Both the position numbers and the translations under genes were made by a program. From JAGTVG01 sp963820995 (GTDB lineage Bacteria; Bacteroidota; Bacteroidia; Cytophagales; Cyclobacteriaceae), in assembly GCA_963820995.1 (NCBI GenBank), contig CAWGCL010000006.1:124001-188000 (forward strand): 64,000 bases of DNA, written 5' to 3'. Numbering within the stretch: the stretch's first letter is position 1; the number at the start of each line of letters is the position of its first letter. The notes under the pieces are model-generated. The model had not been told where the DNA came from. It did not search any database and saw only the letters and a list, made by a program, of their open reading frames with translations. This document shows, in pieces, positions 44,355-53,870 of this stretch.

Positions 44355-46406
44355 ATGAGTTCTTCAATTCACCGTTTGTCAGCAATTGTTTTTACAGATA
44401 TTGTTGGATATACGTCAATGATGGGAGAAAACGAAGAAGCTGCTTTAAAAACACTTGAAGTAAACAAAGCAATCCACCTAAAGTATTTCAGGAAATATCA
44501 TTCAACTTATCACAAGCAAATTGGAGATGGTTTCCTTGGCATATTCGATTCTGTTCTCCAGGCTGCTCATGCTTGCAGTTATATCCAGCAGGAATGCAAA
44601 GCCACAAATATAAATATACGAATAGGCATACATGAGGGCGAAGTAATTTTTAAAGACAATGATGTTTACGGCGATGAAGTAAATATTGCGTCCCGAATTG
44701 AAAGTGCAGCAGGAAGTAACACTATTTATGTATCAGAAAATGTAAAAAGAAATCTCGACAATAAAACAGGCTTTAGTGTTGAATTTATAAAAGAGTTTGA
44801 ATTAAAAAATGTTAAAGATTCGATGAATCTTTACGCTTTGGAAGTTGATATTGAAAAACTACCCGATATTTCTACATTAAATGCAAGGCAAGTTCAGAAA
44901 AATATTTATGATCAAAGATGGTTTAAAATTGGGGCTTATATTGTCATCGCAGTACTCATATTGTTCTTAATAATAAATTATGATTCGATTTATGATATAA
45001 TTAGCGGATCAACGAAGCAAAAAGAAATAAACCTTACTGAGAAGTCCATTGCCGTCCTGCCATTTCAGAATTTCAGTAATGATTCCACAATGGATTACCT
45101 TGGCGATGGATTTGCCGATCATATTATCAGCAATCTTTCCAGAATTCCCGATTTTAAAGTTATTGCCAGGGCCTCTTCCTTCAGATTTAAAAAATCCGAT
45201 AAAACAATTCAAGAAATTGCTGATGATTTAGGGGTACAGAATGTTTTAGAAGGAAGTTTTCAGGTCATCAATGATCAAATTCAACTGAATTTGAACCTAA
45301 TACACGGCCTAACTGGCGAAGTTCTTTTCTCGGACACATATGATGGACTAATTAGTCAACTGTTCCAATTACAGGATGAAGTAGCTGAGAAAATTACCGG
45401 ATCTCTGGTAGGTTCTTTTCTAAAGTTTATGGAGCCTGCAAATAAAGAAAGGGAAATCGATCTTGAAGCATTTAAGTTTTATCAGCATGGTCAAAGCATG
45501 TTAAAAGAAAATTATATTTATCGAAATACAATTCTTGAAAGCCGGAAACAATTCCAGAAAGCCAGTACAATAGATCCAAATTGGTCAGCTCCCTACGTTG
45601 GCATGGCGGAATCTTTTCTTCTTGAATTACATTACGGCTATAATATTTTTGAAAGGGTTAGAGACAGTTTAGAATATTATGTTGAACGGGCGAGTGCAAT
45701 TAACCCGGACCAGGGGGAATTATATTGCCTTAAAGGAACTATTGCTTTCTGGACTTTTGATTTTAAGGAAGCCTTGAATCAATTTGACAAAGCAATTGAG
45801 ATCAATCCGAATTATCCATTTAGTTACTATTTTAAGGGATATATATTTGTAAATTATGGCAATCTGGAGAAAGGCATTTCTTTCATTGACAAGGCCATAA
45901 GTCTGGATCCACTCAACGAAACATTTAATACCGTAAAACCTCTGTTATATTCTTTATCCAGAAAACAGAAGGAAGCTGAATTTATGTTATTGGAAATGCT
46001 GGAAAAGGAACCCGGTGAAAACACCACCCTATTCATGCTGGGTATGGTTTATTCGAATATGAAGGAATACGATAAAGCAATAAATACTCTATTAAAACGA
46101 AGTGTGGGACAAAAAACAAACTGGTTATTGGCATTTAATTATGCTAAAACTGGTCAGATGGATAAAGCCAAAGAGATATTGGATTATTTGACCCAGATAC
46201 CTGATGACAAATCCCCGCCAAAAACAATGATGGCGATTACATATCTGGGTTTTGAAGAATATGATAAAGCCATTGATTATATTGAAAAAGGATTCGAAAC
46301 AAATGATCTCTGGTTTATGTGGATAGATCAAAGCTGGTCTGATCCTATTAAGGATAATCCCAGATATAAAAGAATAATGGACGCTTATCGGAAAAAAATT
46401 AATTAA
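44355..46406 (+). CDS. Class III adenylate cyclase with TolB-like and TPR domains
   Basis: 683 residues. The cyclase domain is N-terminal and cytoplasmic (about 8-170): IVFTDIVGYTSMM, HKQIGDGFLGIF with the ATP-type Lys, DVYGDEVNIASRIES with the Asp, Asn and Arg. A single TM helix (IGAYIVIAVLILFLIINYD, about 192-210) is followed by a TolB-like domain starting KSIAVLPFQNFSNDSTMDYLG, and then TPR repeats (about 360-680, such as AIEINPNYPFSYYFKGY). The layout is common in Bacteroidota and rhizobia. All catalytic residues are present, so cAMP synthesis is likely. Its stop is 6 bp before the BAHD-like gene, so the two are co-transcribed. Confidence 0.88.
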   Translation: MSSSIHRLSAIVFTDIVGYTSMMGENEEAALKTLEVNKAIHLKYFRKYHSTYHKQIGDGFLGIFDSVLQAAHACSYIQQECKATNINIRIGIHEGEVIFKDNDVYGDEVNIASRIESAAGSNTIYVSENVKRNLDNKTGFSVEFIKEFELKNVKDSMNLYALEVDIEKLPDISTLNARQVQKNIYDQRWFKIGAYIVIAVLILFLIINYDSIYDIISGSTKQKEINLTEKSIAVLPFQNFSNDSTMDYLGDGFADHIISNLSRIPDFKVIARASSFRFKKSDKTIQEIADDLGVQNVLEGSFQVINDQIQLNLNLIHGLTGEVLFSDTYDGLISQLFQLQDEVAEKITGSLVGSFLKFMEPANKEREIDLEAFKFYQHGQSMLKENYIYRNTILESRKQFQKASTIDPNWSAPYVGMAESFLLELHYGYNIFERVRDSLEYYVERASAINPDQGELYCLKGTIAFWTFDFKEALNQFDKAIEINPNYPFSYYFKGYIFVNYGNLEKGISFIDKAISLDPLNETFNTVKPLLYSLSRKQKEAEFMLLEMLEKEPGENTTLFMLGMVYSNMKEYDKAINTLLKRSVGQKTNWLLAFNYAKTGQMDKAKEILDYLTQIPDDKSPPKTMMAITYLGFEEYDKAIDYIEKGFETNDLWFMWIDQSWSDPIKDNPRYKRIMDAYRKKIN

Positions 46407-46412
46407 CATTTA

Positions 46413-47603
46413 ATGAATAGTAGTTCCAATCATCATATTGTCGCCCTATCTTCTATAGATCATATTTTTACTGGTATTGGATCTTATCCGATTGAGTTCA
46501 TATTCTCTTATAATGAAAAACTTAACGAGAAGGCTCTTAAGTCGAGCTTAATGGAAATAATTAAGCATTTCCCTCCCGTTTCAAGTAAACTTCTGAGGCT
46601 ATCAGATCATGAATATGCTTTTAAATTATCATCCGAAGGAATAGTATTTGATATCAGAAATTCAGAATTAAGATTTGAAGAAAATTATAATAAATACGAA
46701 TACATCAATCCGGTTGAAACCGCTGAAGGTAATCCGTTGACAAAAATCAGGATAACACATACTCCTGGTGGATCAGTACTTGGGGTAAGCATTTCACATG
46801 CCATTGCGGATGGTTTCAGCTACTTCCATTTTTTGTCAAGCTGGGCAAAACTGTTTCAGGGTAAAACTTTTTATCCTCCTTTTCATCAGAGATCTTTACT
46901 GGTTTCAAAGGAATATGAAGGCCATAAGAATCCTTTTTCTGCAGAGGAATTCCTGAATGATACTGGATTATTTCTTGAAGGCAAACGTGATGTTATTAAA
47001 AAGGAGGACTTGAAATGGGAATCAAGGATATTTGACAATGATGAGTTGAAAAGCCTGCTTTCAGAAACTCAGAAGTACACAGATTTCAGATTATCCTTTA
47101 ATGACATCGTCACTGCACAATTATCAAAAGAATATTTAACAAAATGGCAGGAATCAGGGCGTCGTGATCAGGACTATATCAGTTGCCCGGTAGATTTCAG
47201 AAGAATATTGGATGGCTTCCCAAAAACATATTTTGGCAATGCAATTGCTCTGGCAACAACAAGTTTAGATCATATTGATCTGGAAAGTATCTCTGCACCA
47301 GAGTTAGCATTAATGATCCGCTCAAATGTTAAAAAGATAAATAAAGAATATATTAATACCAGCATATCAGCATTGACCGGGCTGCGTTTTCAGAAAAATG
47401 TTAATGTATTTGAGAATATACATGTAATGCATCCAGGATCAGGACTACTTGTGACCAATCTATCCAGATTACCAGTTCATGAAATTGAATTCAATGCTGG
47501 ACAACCTTCCAATTATAGTATTCTTACTCAGACAGTTCGAGGCGCAGTGGTTCTTCCGCATCCGTCCGGATTAGAGGTAAGGGTCTGTTGCCCTATTGAT
47601 TAA
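46413..47603 (+). CDS. BAHD-like acyltransferase (HxxxD transferase family)
   Basis: 396 residues. The catalytic motif HAIADG gives His129 and Asp133, in the sequence VLGVSISHAIADGFSYFHF. CPVDFRRILDGFPKTYFGNA matches the NxRxR...PxxYFGN block of plant and fungal BAHD enzymes, and the C-terminal segment VTNLSRLPVHEIEFNAGQP stands at the place of the DFGWG motif. Such enzymes move an acyl group from CoA to an alcohol or amine. In bacteria this subfamily is uncommon. It starts 6 bp after the cyclase-TPR gene, which gives no hint of substrate. Alternatives are condensation-domain-like or choline acyltransferase-like folds, but the YFGN block favours BAHD. Confidence 0.75.
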   Translation: MNSSSNHHIVALSSIDHIFTGIGSYPIEFIFSYNEKLNEKALKSSLMEIIKHFPPVSSKLLRLSDHEYAFKLSSEGIVFDIRNSELRFEENYNKYEYINPVETAEGNPLTKIRITHTPGGSVLGVSISHAIADGFSYFHFLSSWAKLFQGKTFYPPFHQRSLLVSKEYEGHKNPFSAEEFLNDTGLFLEGKRDVIKKEDLKWESRIFDNDELKSLLSETQKYTDFRLSFNDIVTAQLSKEYLTKWQESGRRDQDYISCPVDFRRILDGFPKTYFGNAIALATTSLDHIDLESISAPELALMIRSNVKKINKEYINTSISALTGLRFQKNVNVFENIHVMHPGSGLLVTNLSRLPVHEIEFNAGQPSNYSILTQTVRGAVVLPHPSGLEVRVCCPID

Positions 47604-47652
47604 ATTACTGTTTATTGAAATGTGAGCCGGGGGTTTCTGCAGCTTTTCCTTT

Positions 47653-48801
47653 TTAAAATTTTATTCGATTGGTTATAATAAAGGCAATACTTAAAAGGAC
47701 AATAACAACTCCTAATCCAATATTCAAACCATGTTCTTCTGCGATCATTCCAATAGTGGGCGGGCCAACAAATAATCCGAAATAACCAAGACTTGCTACA
47801 GAAGCCAGCCCCTCTCCTGCTGATACACCCGGTACTTTAGCGGATGAGATATATACAGCCGGCACCAGACTTGAAAATCCAAAACCAGCAAAGGTAAAGC
47901 CCAATATAGCGATAATTGAATTTTGGATAATTAGTGCTGATACTACACCTGAAATTGCTATTATCAATCCAGTGAGTACAAGTTTCCTGGCTCCCCATTT
48001 AGTGATCAATATATCACCGTAAAATCTTCCAAGGGCCATGGTGAATGAAAATCCAGCGAATCCCATTCCGGCAAGCATAACCTCGGTATTTAATGATTTC
48101 CGGAGATAGATGGTACTCCAATCCATAATGGCACTTTCTCCAAGCATTACACAGAATGCAATGAAAGCTAGACCAACTAATATTCCGCGCGGTAGTACAA
48201 AAATCCTGGTTTTTTCCTGTTGTGCTTCCCTGACATTCATCATGGTCTTTGAAAGAAATGCGATTACTCCAAAAAGGATGAAGGCCAAAACGACCATTTG
48301 TATCTTTCCGGAAACAGCCAGGCCTGCAAGTATACTTGTACTGGCAGCACCAATCATACCCCCCAGGCTCCATAATCCATGGCAAGTAGACATTATAGGG
48401 CGTCCTTTTTCCTCTTCTACGATCGCTGCAGATGCATTCATGGCAATATCCATGGACCCTGTTGATATTCCTACCATTATAAGAATTAAAAATAAACCTA
48501 GATGACTTGTTGCAAATACTGGTAATGTTGATATAATGCAGAATATGACACTGATAAATATGGTCACGCGCCCAGCTCCGTATTTCTGTATAAAATAACT
48601 TATAAAAGGCATAACCGATACAGATCCTAATGGCAGACCAAGCAGGGCAAGCCCTAATTCACCATCACCAATTCCAATTCTTTCCTGAATATCGGGTAAG
48701 CGTGTGATCCATGATCCAAAGAAAATGCTGTTAACGGAAAAAAATAAACCCGCGGTTCTGGATTCTTTATCACTAAAGTAGTTTATTAAATTTCTTATCA
48801 T
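47653..48801 (-). CDS. Major facilitator superfamily transporter
   Basis: 382 residues from an ATG at 48801; a TTG 24 bp upstream is less likely. Twelve hydrophobic helices are visible, with the loop after helix 2 (QKYGAGRVTIFI) where MFS proteins have motif A. The N-terminal stretch NSIFFGSWITRLPDIQERIG is typical of the branch related to YbjJ and other inner-membrane exporters, often annotated as fucose-permease-like. LPLGSVSVMPFISYF follows. The substrate is unknown. It is convergent with the BAHD-like gene and has no same-strand partner. Confidence 0.82.
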   Translation of the reverse strand: MIRNLINYFSDKESRTAGLFFSVNSIFFGSWITRLPDIQERIGIGDGELGLALLGLPLGSVSVMPFISYFIQKYGAGRVTIFISVIFCIISTLPVFATSHLGLFLILIMVGISTGSMDIAMNASAAIVEEEKGRPIMSTCHGLWSLGGMIGAASTSILAGLAVSGKIQMVVLAFILFGVIAFLSKTMMNVREAQQEKTRIFVLPRGILVGLAFIAFCVMLGESAIMDWSTIYLRKSLNTEVMLAGMGFAGFSFTMALGRFYGDILITKWGARKLVLTGLIIAISGVVSALIIQNSIIAILGFTFAGFGFSSLVPAVYISSAKVPGVSAGEGLASVASLGYFGLFVGPPTIGMIAEEHGLNIGLGVVIVLLSIAFIITNRIKF

Positions 48802-48825
48802 ATATAGGAAACGATCTGGATGCAA

Positions 48826-49261
48826 TTAACTGGTCAACCTATTCATGCCAGTTCTAATTTCAGTTGTAAAAGTGCTTTAAAAATACCTTCTATCCCATTT
48901 TCTATTTCATAAATTCTATTCTTAGGTAAATTTATGCAGATCACTCAAACAGTAAGCAAATGTGAAAAGCTTATACAAGGCAAACCGAAAACAAAACATA
49001 AGGCTCCATTTAAGACCATGAATTGTGAAATCCGCAGATACAAAAAAGATTAATCCATATCTAATACCACACAGTCCGTACGTTTAATGGATCTCAGACA
49101 ATATCCAAATGGCATGTATGTGCTCAATATCAACTTCTGTGAAAAACATAGGTCCTATAAAATAATGGTTGAGTAATAATCAGTAAGAAGGCAGGAATAT
49201 TTGAAATTCAAGCGCTGGTAGTGTTCATTAAATAAATATAGATTTTTCCAGTGGTCTGATT
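48826..49261. other. Intergenic region, no gene seen
   Basis: About 435 bp between two minus-strand genes. A short minus-strand frame near 48838-48940 reads like protein (INLPKNRIYEIENGIEGI) but has only about 35 codons and a GTG at best, so it may be the tail of a lost gene. Nothing else is supported. Confidence 0.35.
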
Positions 49262-49657
49262 TTATTCCAAAATCAGGCATTCTTTGCTTTTCCCAAATAT
49301 TCTATATCTGTGTTTTGCAATTAAATTGTAGATTAAATCATTGAATCGGACAGGTAAAATACTGAAAATCAATAAAAAATTCCAGAAACCACCTAGTTCA
49401 TTGAATATTTTAAAAATAGCCCTTGATCTTATATATATCCTATCTTCAACAAGGACTATCACCGTTTTTAGTGTATCACCGGTTATGTTGAACCGTTTTA
49501 AAAGATCTTTACCAACTTGGCTCTGTATAGCTACTAATCTGAATTTCCTTTGCGAATCTTTTCTTAATATAAACTGAACCAGTCCGTTGCACAGATTACA
49601 TACCCCATCATAAAAAATAATGGTCCGGTTTTCATTATTTGTGTTCTGTATATTCAT
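49262..49657 (-). CDS. DCC-family thiol-disulfide oxidoreductase-like protein (DUF393)
   Basis: 131 residues. The family signature FYDGVCNLCNGLVQFILRKD is near the N-terminus, with the CNLC thioredoxin-like cysteine pair after the Asp that names the DCC family. AIQSQVGKDLLKRF and the later YIRSRAIFKIFNELGG follow the family. Members are small redox-fold proteins; some are fused to membrane domains, but this one is soluble. Its partner and substrate are unknown. Confidence 0.85.
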   Translation of the reverse strand: MNIQNTNNENRTIIFYDGVCNLCNGLVQFILRKDSQRKFRLVAIQSQVGKDLLKRFNITGDTLKTVIVLVEDRIYIRSRAIFKIFNELGGFWNFLLIFSILPVRFNDLIYNLIAKHRYRIFGKSKECLILE

Positions 49658-49936
49658 CCTATGATTATTAGAACTGAAATCAATGAAATGTAGTTTACTT
49701 TTTTGTCAGATATTTCTAAACACATATTAAAAACAATCTATTAAATCCTGACAAATGATTAATAATTTACAAACATAAAATATTATAAATCAACATATTA
49801 AATATATTTACTGCAAGCTATTATTTACATAAACAAAATTTCATTAACTTCATGAAAATCAACCTTTATTTTGGCCTATATATTTTTATAAGATATATTC
49901 ATATAAATTATTTCAACAACCATTATCAATAATATA

Positions 49937-51208
49937 ATGAAAGGATTATTATTTATTGTTTTTATCTCCTGCCCGGTATTTACTTTAGCTCAATTTGAAC
50001 CTAATTATGATGAATCCAAAATTCCTGATTTCATTTTGCCCGATATTTTAGTCTCGGAGTCTAAAGAAAAAATCAGCAATGTAGATGAATGGGAAAAAAT
50101 ACGCCGACCAGAAATATTAGAATTATTTGAATCTGAAGTGTATGGAAAAGTGCCCGATCAAGTGGTTGAAGTTAAATTCCAGGTAATTGATATTAAAAAA
50201 GATGCTCTTGATGGCCTGGCGGATCGGAAACAAATTAAAATGATCTTTTCAGGAAATGGCAAAGAGCATTCAGCAGATTTATTAATTTATCTGCCCGTCA
50301 AAAGGAATTCTCCGGTTCCTTTATTTGTTGGATATAATTTCTATGGCAATCACACCATCAATCCGGATTTGGAAATTTGGCTGACATCCAGTTGGTCCAT
50401 GAATAATGCAATAGTAAATATATTCGATAACAATCCAAACGAACTCTCGCGCGGCTTTCGAACCAATCGATGGCCTGTATCTTACATCCTTTCCAGAGGA
50501 TATGGGATAGCAAATCTCTATTATGGAGATATAGATCCGGATTACGATGATGGTTTTCAAAATGGGATACATCCTTTGTTTTATGAAGAAGGCCAGTCAA
50601 AACCCGCTCCCGACGAATGGGGCTCAATAGGTGCCTGGGCTTATGGATTAATCCAGGCTATGAATTATTTCGAGGAGGATAAAGACATCGATCATACCAG
50701 GGTAGCTGTAATGGGACATAGCCGATTGGGAAAAACTTCATTGTGGGCTGGTGCCCTGGATGAAAGGTTTGCCATGGTCATATCCAATGAATCCGGATGT
50801 GGGGGAGCTGCCATATCAATGAGAAGAATTGGGGAAACAGTTGGAAGGATCAATACTGTTTTCCCACATTGGTTTAGTGACAATTTCAATAAATATAATG
50901 AGAATGAAGATGCATTACCAGTTGATCAGCATATGCTCATAGCACTTATGGCGCCAAGACCTGTGTATATTGCCAGTGCAAAGGGAGATCCCTGGGCTGA
51001 TCCAAAAGGTGAATTCCTGTCCGGTGTATATGCAAGCCCGGTATATGATCTGTATGGAATTCAAGGGTTAGAAACCCAAGAAATGCCGTCAGTTAACCAA
51101 CCTGTATCTGCAGGTAGTATTGGCTACCACGTAAGATCAGGAGAACATGACCTTACCTATTATGATTGGGAACAATTCCTTACCTTTGCGGATAGATTTC
51201 TCAAATAA
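49937..51208 (+). CDS. Secreted CE15-like glucuronoyl esterase
   Basis: 423 residues with signal peptide (LLFIVFISCPVFTLAQ). The nucleophile is Ser262 in VMGHSRLGKTSLWAGALD, the G-x-SR-x-GK type that marks bacterial CE15 glucuronoyl esterases, and SNESGCGGAA follows. MAPRPVYIASAKGDPWADP and the catalytic His in RSGEHDLTYYDW complete the site. Such enzymes cut ester links between lignin or other alcohols and 4-O-methyl-glucuronic acid, or esters on algal glycans. The substrate here is not proven. It precedes a DUF1080 lipoprotein on the same strand. The gene is intact, unlike many carbohydrate genes of the window. Confidence 0.82.
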   Translation: MKGLLFIVFISCPVFTLAQFEPNYDESKIPDFILPDILVSESKEKISNVDEWEKIRRPEILELFESEVYGKVPDQVVEVKFQVIDIKKDALDGLADRKQIKMIFSGNGKEHSADLLIYLPVKRNSPVPLFVGYNFYGNHTINPDLEIWLTSSWSMNNAIVNIFDNNPNELSRGFRTNRWPVSYILSRGYGIANLYYGDIDPDYDDGFQNGIHPLFYEEGQSKPAPDEWGSIGAWAYGLIQAMNYFEEDKDIDHTRVAVMGHSRLGKTSLWAGALDERFAMVISNESGCGGAAISMRRIGETVGRINTVFPHWFSDNFNKYNENEDALPVDQHMLIALMAPRPVYIASAKGDPWADPKGEFLSGVYASPVYDLYGIQGLETQEMPSVNQPVSAGSIGYHVRSGEHDLTYYDWEQFLTFADRFLK

Positions 51209-51289
51209 ATAGTGAATAAGTTTCTTTTAAAATTATACACCCGGTAAATCTCTAATTAAATGGTAAAACTTGCCTTTCCTTATTGTAAA

Positions 51290-52547
51290 ATGATCACCTT
51301 AAAAAGATTGTTTCTTTACTTTGGTTTGTTTATTTCTTTTTCAAACTGCAATACCAAGGATAATACGTCCACATCCGACCAGGACTTTTCTTATAAATTA
51401 ATATTTAATGGGATAGACCTGGATGGTTGGGAAGCTTCTCCCGATGCCATAGTGCAAATAGATAGCAGCGTACTCCACATTTCAAATAACAATTCCGGAA
51501 GGCGTGGTTTTCTTCTTACTGAAAAGACATACCAAAATTTCCAATTAAAGTTCGATTTTTTATGCCCACCCAGCAATAATAGTGGCCTTATGCTTAGATA
51601 TAATAGTTTAGATAATGAATCTGACGCTTACAACGGATATGAAATAAACATTTTTAATGTTGATGATACACAGAATCCAACTGGATCGATAATGAATTTG
51701 TCAAGATCATTTTATCCGGACAATTTCAATCCAAACACATGGAACCATATGGAAATAACCGCCCAGGGTGATTATATCTCTGTGTCACTCAATGGAATTA
51801 AAGTAAATGAAATACACGATCGCCGAAGTTTAACAGGAAAAATTGGATTTGTAACCAATACGGGGAAATTGAGACATATGGCGATGTTCAAGAATATTGA
51901 AATAAAAAACATGCCCGGCATAGAGGCCCTCCCTCCCCAGATTGAAGATGTAATGCGAACCAGATTAAAAAAGTTACCAAATAAAATTTTTAATGGTGTT
52001 GATCTTAGTGATTGGGAAATTGTTGGTGATGGTATTTGGTTGGTTCAGGATGGACAGCATTATTGGCAGAACCAATAAGGAAGATTTCAGTTTCCTTAGA
52101 TACAAAAAGGCATATAAGAATTTTTATTTAAAACTTAAATTTAACATTTCAAAAGAACATAACAGCGGTGTTTTTATTCGCCAGAACGTAGATTCCACCA
52201 ATATTAATATAAATACAGGCCTTGAAGTCAATATTTATGATCATAACGGATTTTCATATGCCTGGCCCACAGGATCAATCGTTACTAAGGCCAGATCATT
52301 TATAGGGCTGGTTGATTATGACGAATGGAACATAATGGAAATATTTGCATTCGACAAGCATATCTGCGTATATGTGAACGGTATAAAATCTACAGAATAT
52401 TATACTTCTGATGAATTCAATAATGCAGGAAATATCTGTTTGCAGGTTGGAGTACAGTTGGCAAATGAACAAAAAGGAGGATCAGAAGTTATATTTAGAG
52501 ATATGGAGGTAATTGAATTTGAGGATTTTGATAAGCTTTCATTCTAA
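51290..52547 (+). pseudogene. Double DUF1080 lipoprotein, frameshifted
   Basis: Read across one frameshift, this is a lipoprotein (RLFLYFGLFISFSNC lipobox region, start at the ATG 51290) with two tandem DUF1080 (3-keto-disaccharide hydrolase) domains: the first at about 51370-51910 (IFNGIDLDGWEASPDA, RRGFLLTEKTYQNFQLKFDF), the second at about 51985-52540 (IFNGVDLSDWEIVGDG, then KEDFSFLRYKKAYKNFYLKL, ending NICLQVGVQL). A single extra base at about 52054-52055 shifts the frame between GDGIWLVQDG and SIIGRTNKEDF. Everything else is intact, so a sequencing error or a very recent lesion are both possible. The domain hydrolyses 3-keto-glycosides or simply binds sugars. Confidence 0.8.
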
Positions 52548-52663
52548 TTGATAGTAATATAAAATTGATTTGAATAGATTTTACATCCACTTATGGGAAA
52601 AAGCATTTGAAATTTATTGTATTATTGCCAAACCATACTAAATAAACCTAAAAATTAAGTCTT

Positions 52664-53128
52664 ATGAAAAGAAGTTTTTTATTAATCACCCTTTTGTTAT
52701 CCGCATATCTAACTAAAGCGCAAACATCCGATGACTATATTGAACTGGCACGTGATATACTTAAAACTGAGAAAAAATCGGCTATTGCTGAAGGCATGAT
52801 CCTTACAGATGCTGAAATAGCTCCATTCTGGGAACTTTATAATGAATACAACAGCAAACTATCTCAAACACAGAATCAAAGAGTTGCTTTGATCAAGAAC
52901 TATGCACAAAACTATGAAACCATGACCGACGATAAGGCAGATGAGCTCATGCAATCATATTTTAAATATCAGCAGGATATAACAAAACTTAAAAAGTCCT
53001 ACTACAGCAGGTTTAAAAAGATCCTGCCGAAAGCAAAAGCAGCCAGATACTTCCAGCTTGAGAACAAAATTCAAGCTCTTGTGGATGCAGAATTGGCTAC
53101 GCAAATCCCATTAATTGACACGAAATAG
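52664..53128 (+). CDS. Secreted LTXXQ/Spy-like helical protein
   Basis: 154 residues. Signal peptide FLLITLLLSAYLTKAQ. The mature protein is an all-helical, highly charged chain: LTDAEIAPFWELYNEYNSKL, then MTDDKADELMQSYFKYQQDI and FKKILPKAKAARYFQLENKI. The layout recalls small periplasmic chaperone-like proteins of the Spy/CpxP class but the LTxxQ motif itself is absent. In Bacteroidota such proteins often lie beside envelope lipoproteins, as here (DUF4136 follows by 49 bp). Function is inferred only by resemblance. Confidence 0.6.
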   Translation: MKRSFLLITLLLSAYLTKAQTSDDYIELARDILKTEKKSAIAEGMILTDAEIAPFWELYNEYNSKLSQTQNQRVALIKNYAQNYETMTDDKADELMQSYFKYQQDITKLKKSYYSRFKKILPKAKAARYFQLENKIQALVDAELATQIPLIDTK

Positions 53129-53177
53129 AATACTTTGAAATATTTAAAGTCATATATTATACTAAAAAACTAAGATA

Positions 53178-53759
53178 ATGAAACAACTATTTATTCTCTG
53201 GATGATTGCCATTCTGGTTATCTCCGGGTGCTCAAGTGTTACTGTCCATTCTGATTATGATAAGGCTGCTGATTTCTCGCAATATAAAACATACCATTTT
53301 TTAGGTTGGGCAGAGGAAAGCAACAAGATATTAAATCGCTTTGATCAGGAACGGATTCAGAACGCGTTTGCAAATGAATTTTCAAATCGAAATTTGACCT
53401 TTGTTGAAAGTAACGGCGATATGGCAGTTTCTTTGTTTATCGTTGTTGACCAAAAGACAAGTGTTACTGCCTATACAAACTCTATGAATGCAGGTGGTTG
53501 GGGCTATGGCGCCGGATGGGGCTGGTATGGCGGTTATGGTGGAGTCGGCATGGGTACTTCCACAACAACATATAGTGAAAACGATTATCTTGAAGGCACT
53601 TTGGTGATTGATGTGTATGATACAAAGACGAAGAAAATGATCTGGCAAAGTGTTGGTCAAAAAACTATAGATGACAATCCAAAGAATGCAGACAGGAACG
53701 TTGCTTATGTGGCAGAAAAAATGATGAAACCGTTTCCGATTGAGCCTGTAAAAGAATAA
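53178..53759 (+). CDS. DUF4136 lipoprotein
   Basis: 193 residues. The lipobox is in ILVISGC, and the mature start is typical of DUF4136: VHSDYDKAADFSQYKTYHF. A glycine-, tyrosine- and tryptophan-rich insert (GGWGYGAGWGWYGGYGG) interrupts the middle. DYLEGTLVIDVYDTKTKKMIWQ and the C-terminal MMKPFPIEPVKE are family-like. Members are outer-membrane or periplasmic lipoproteins of unknown function. A strong terminator follows at 53795, so the gene ends a small operon with the helical protein upstream. Confidence 0.85.
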   Translation: MKQLFILWMIAILVISGCSSVTVHSDYDKAADFSQYKTYHFLGWAEESNKILNRFDQERIQNAFANEFSNRNLTFVESNGDMAVSLFIVVDQKTSVTAYTNSMNAGGWGYGAGWGWYGGYGGVGMGTSTTTYSENDYLEGTLVIDVYDTKTKKMIWQSVGQKTIDDNPKNADRNVAYVAEKMMKPFPIEPVKE

Positions 53760-53794
53760 AAATCATTTTTATGCCTTTTCAACATGGGCAATTG

Positions 53795-53842
53795 AATAAG
53801 GCATTTCTTTCTGACTAATAGGAAGCAATGCCTTATTTTTTT
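53795..53842 (+). terminator. Rho-independent terminator
   Basis: AATAAGGCATT (53795-53805) pairs with AATGCCTTATT (53827-53837) across a 21-base loop, and a run of T residues follows. It lies 36 bp after the DUF4136 stop, the strongest terminator seen in the window. Confidence 0.85.
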
Positions 53843-53870
53843 ATGTTTGTTATAAAACTGAATGTAACCA

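Noticed and set aside
48838..48940. Minus-strand frame of about 35 codons
   Set aside because: No ATG, too short, and no family recognised; may be the tail of a lost gene.
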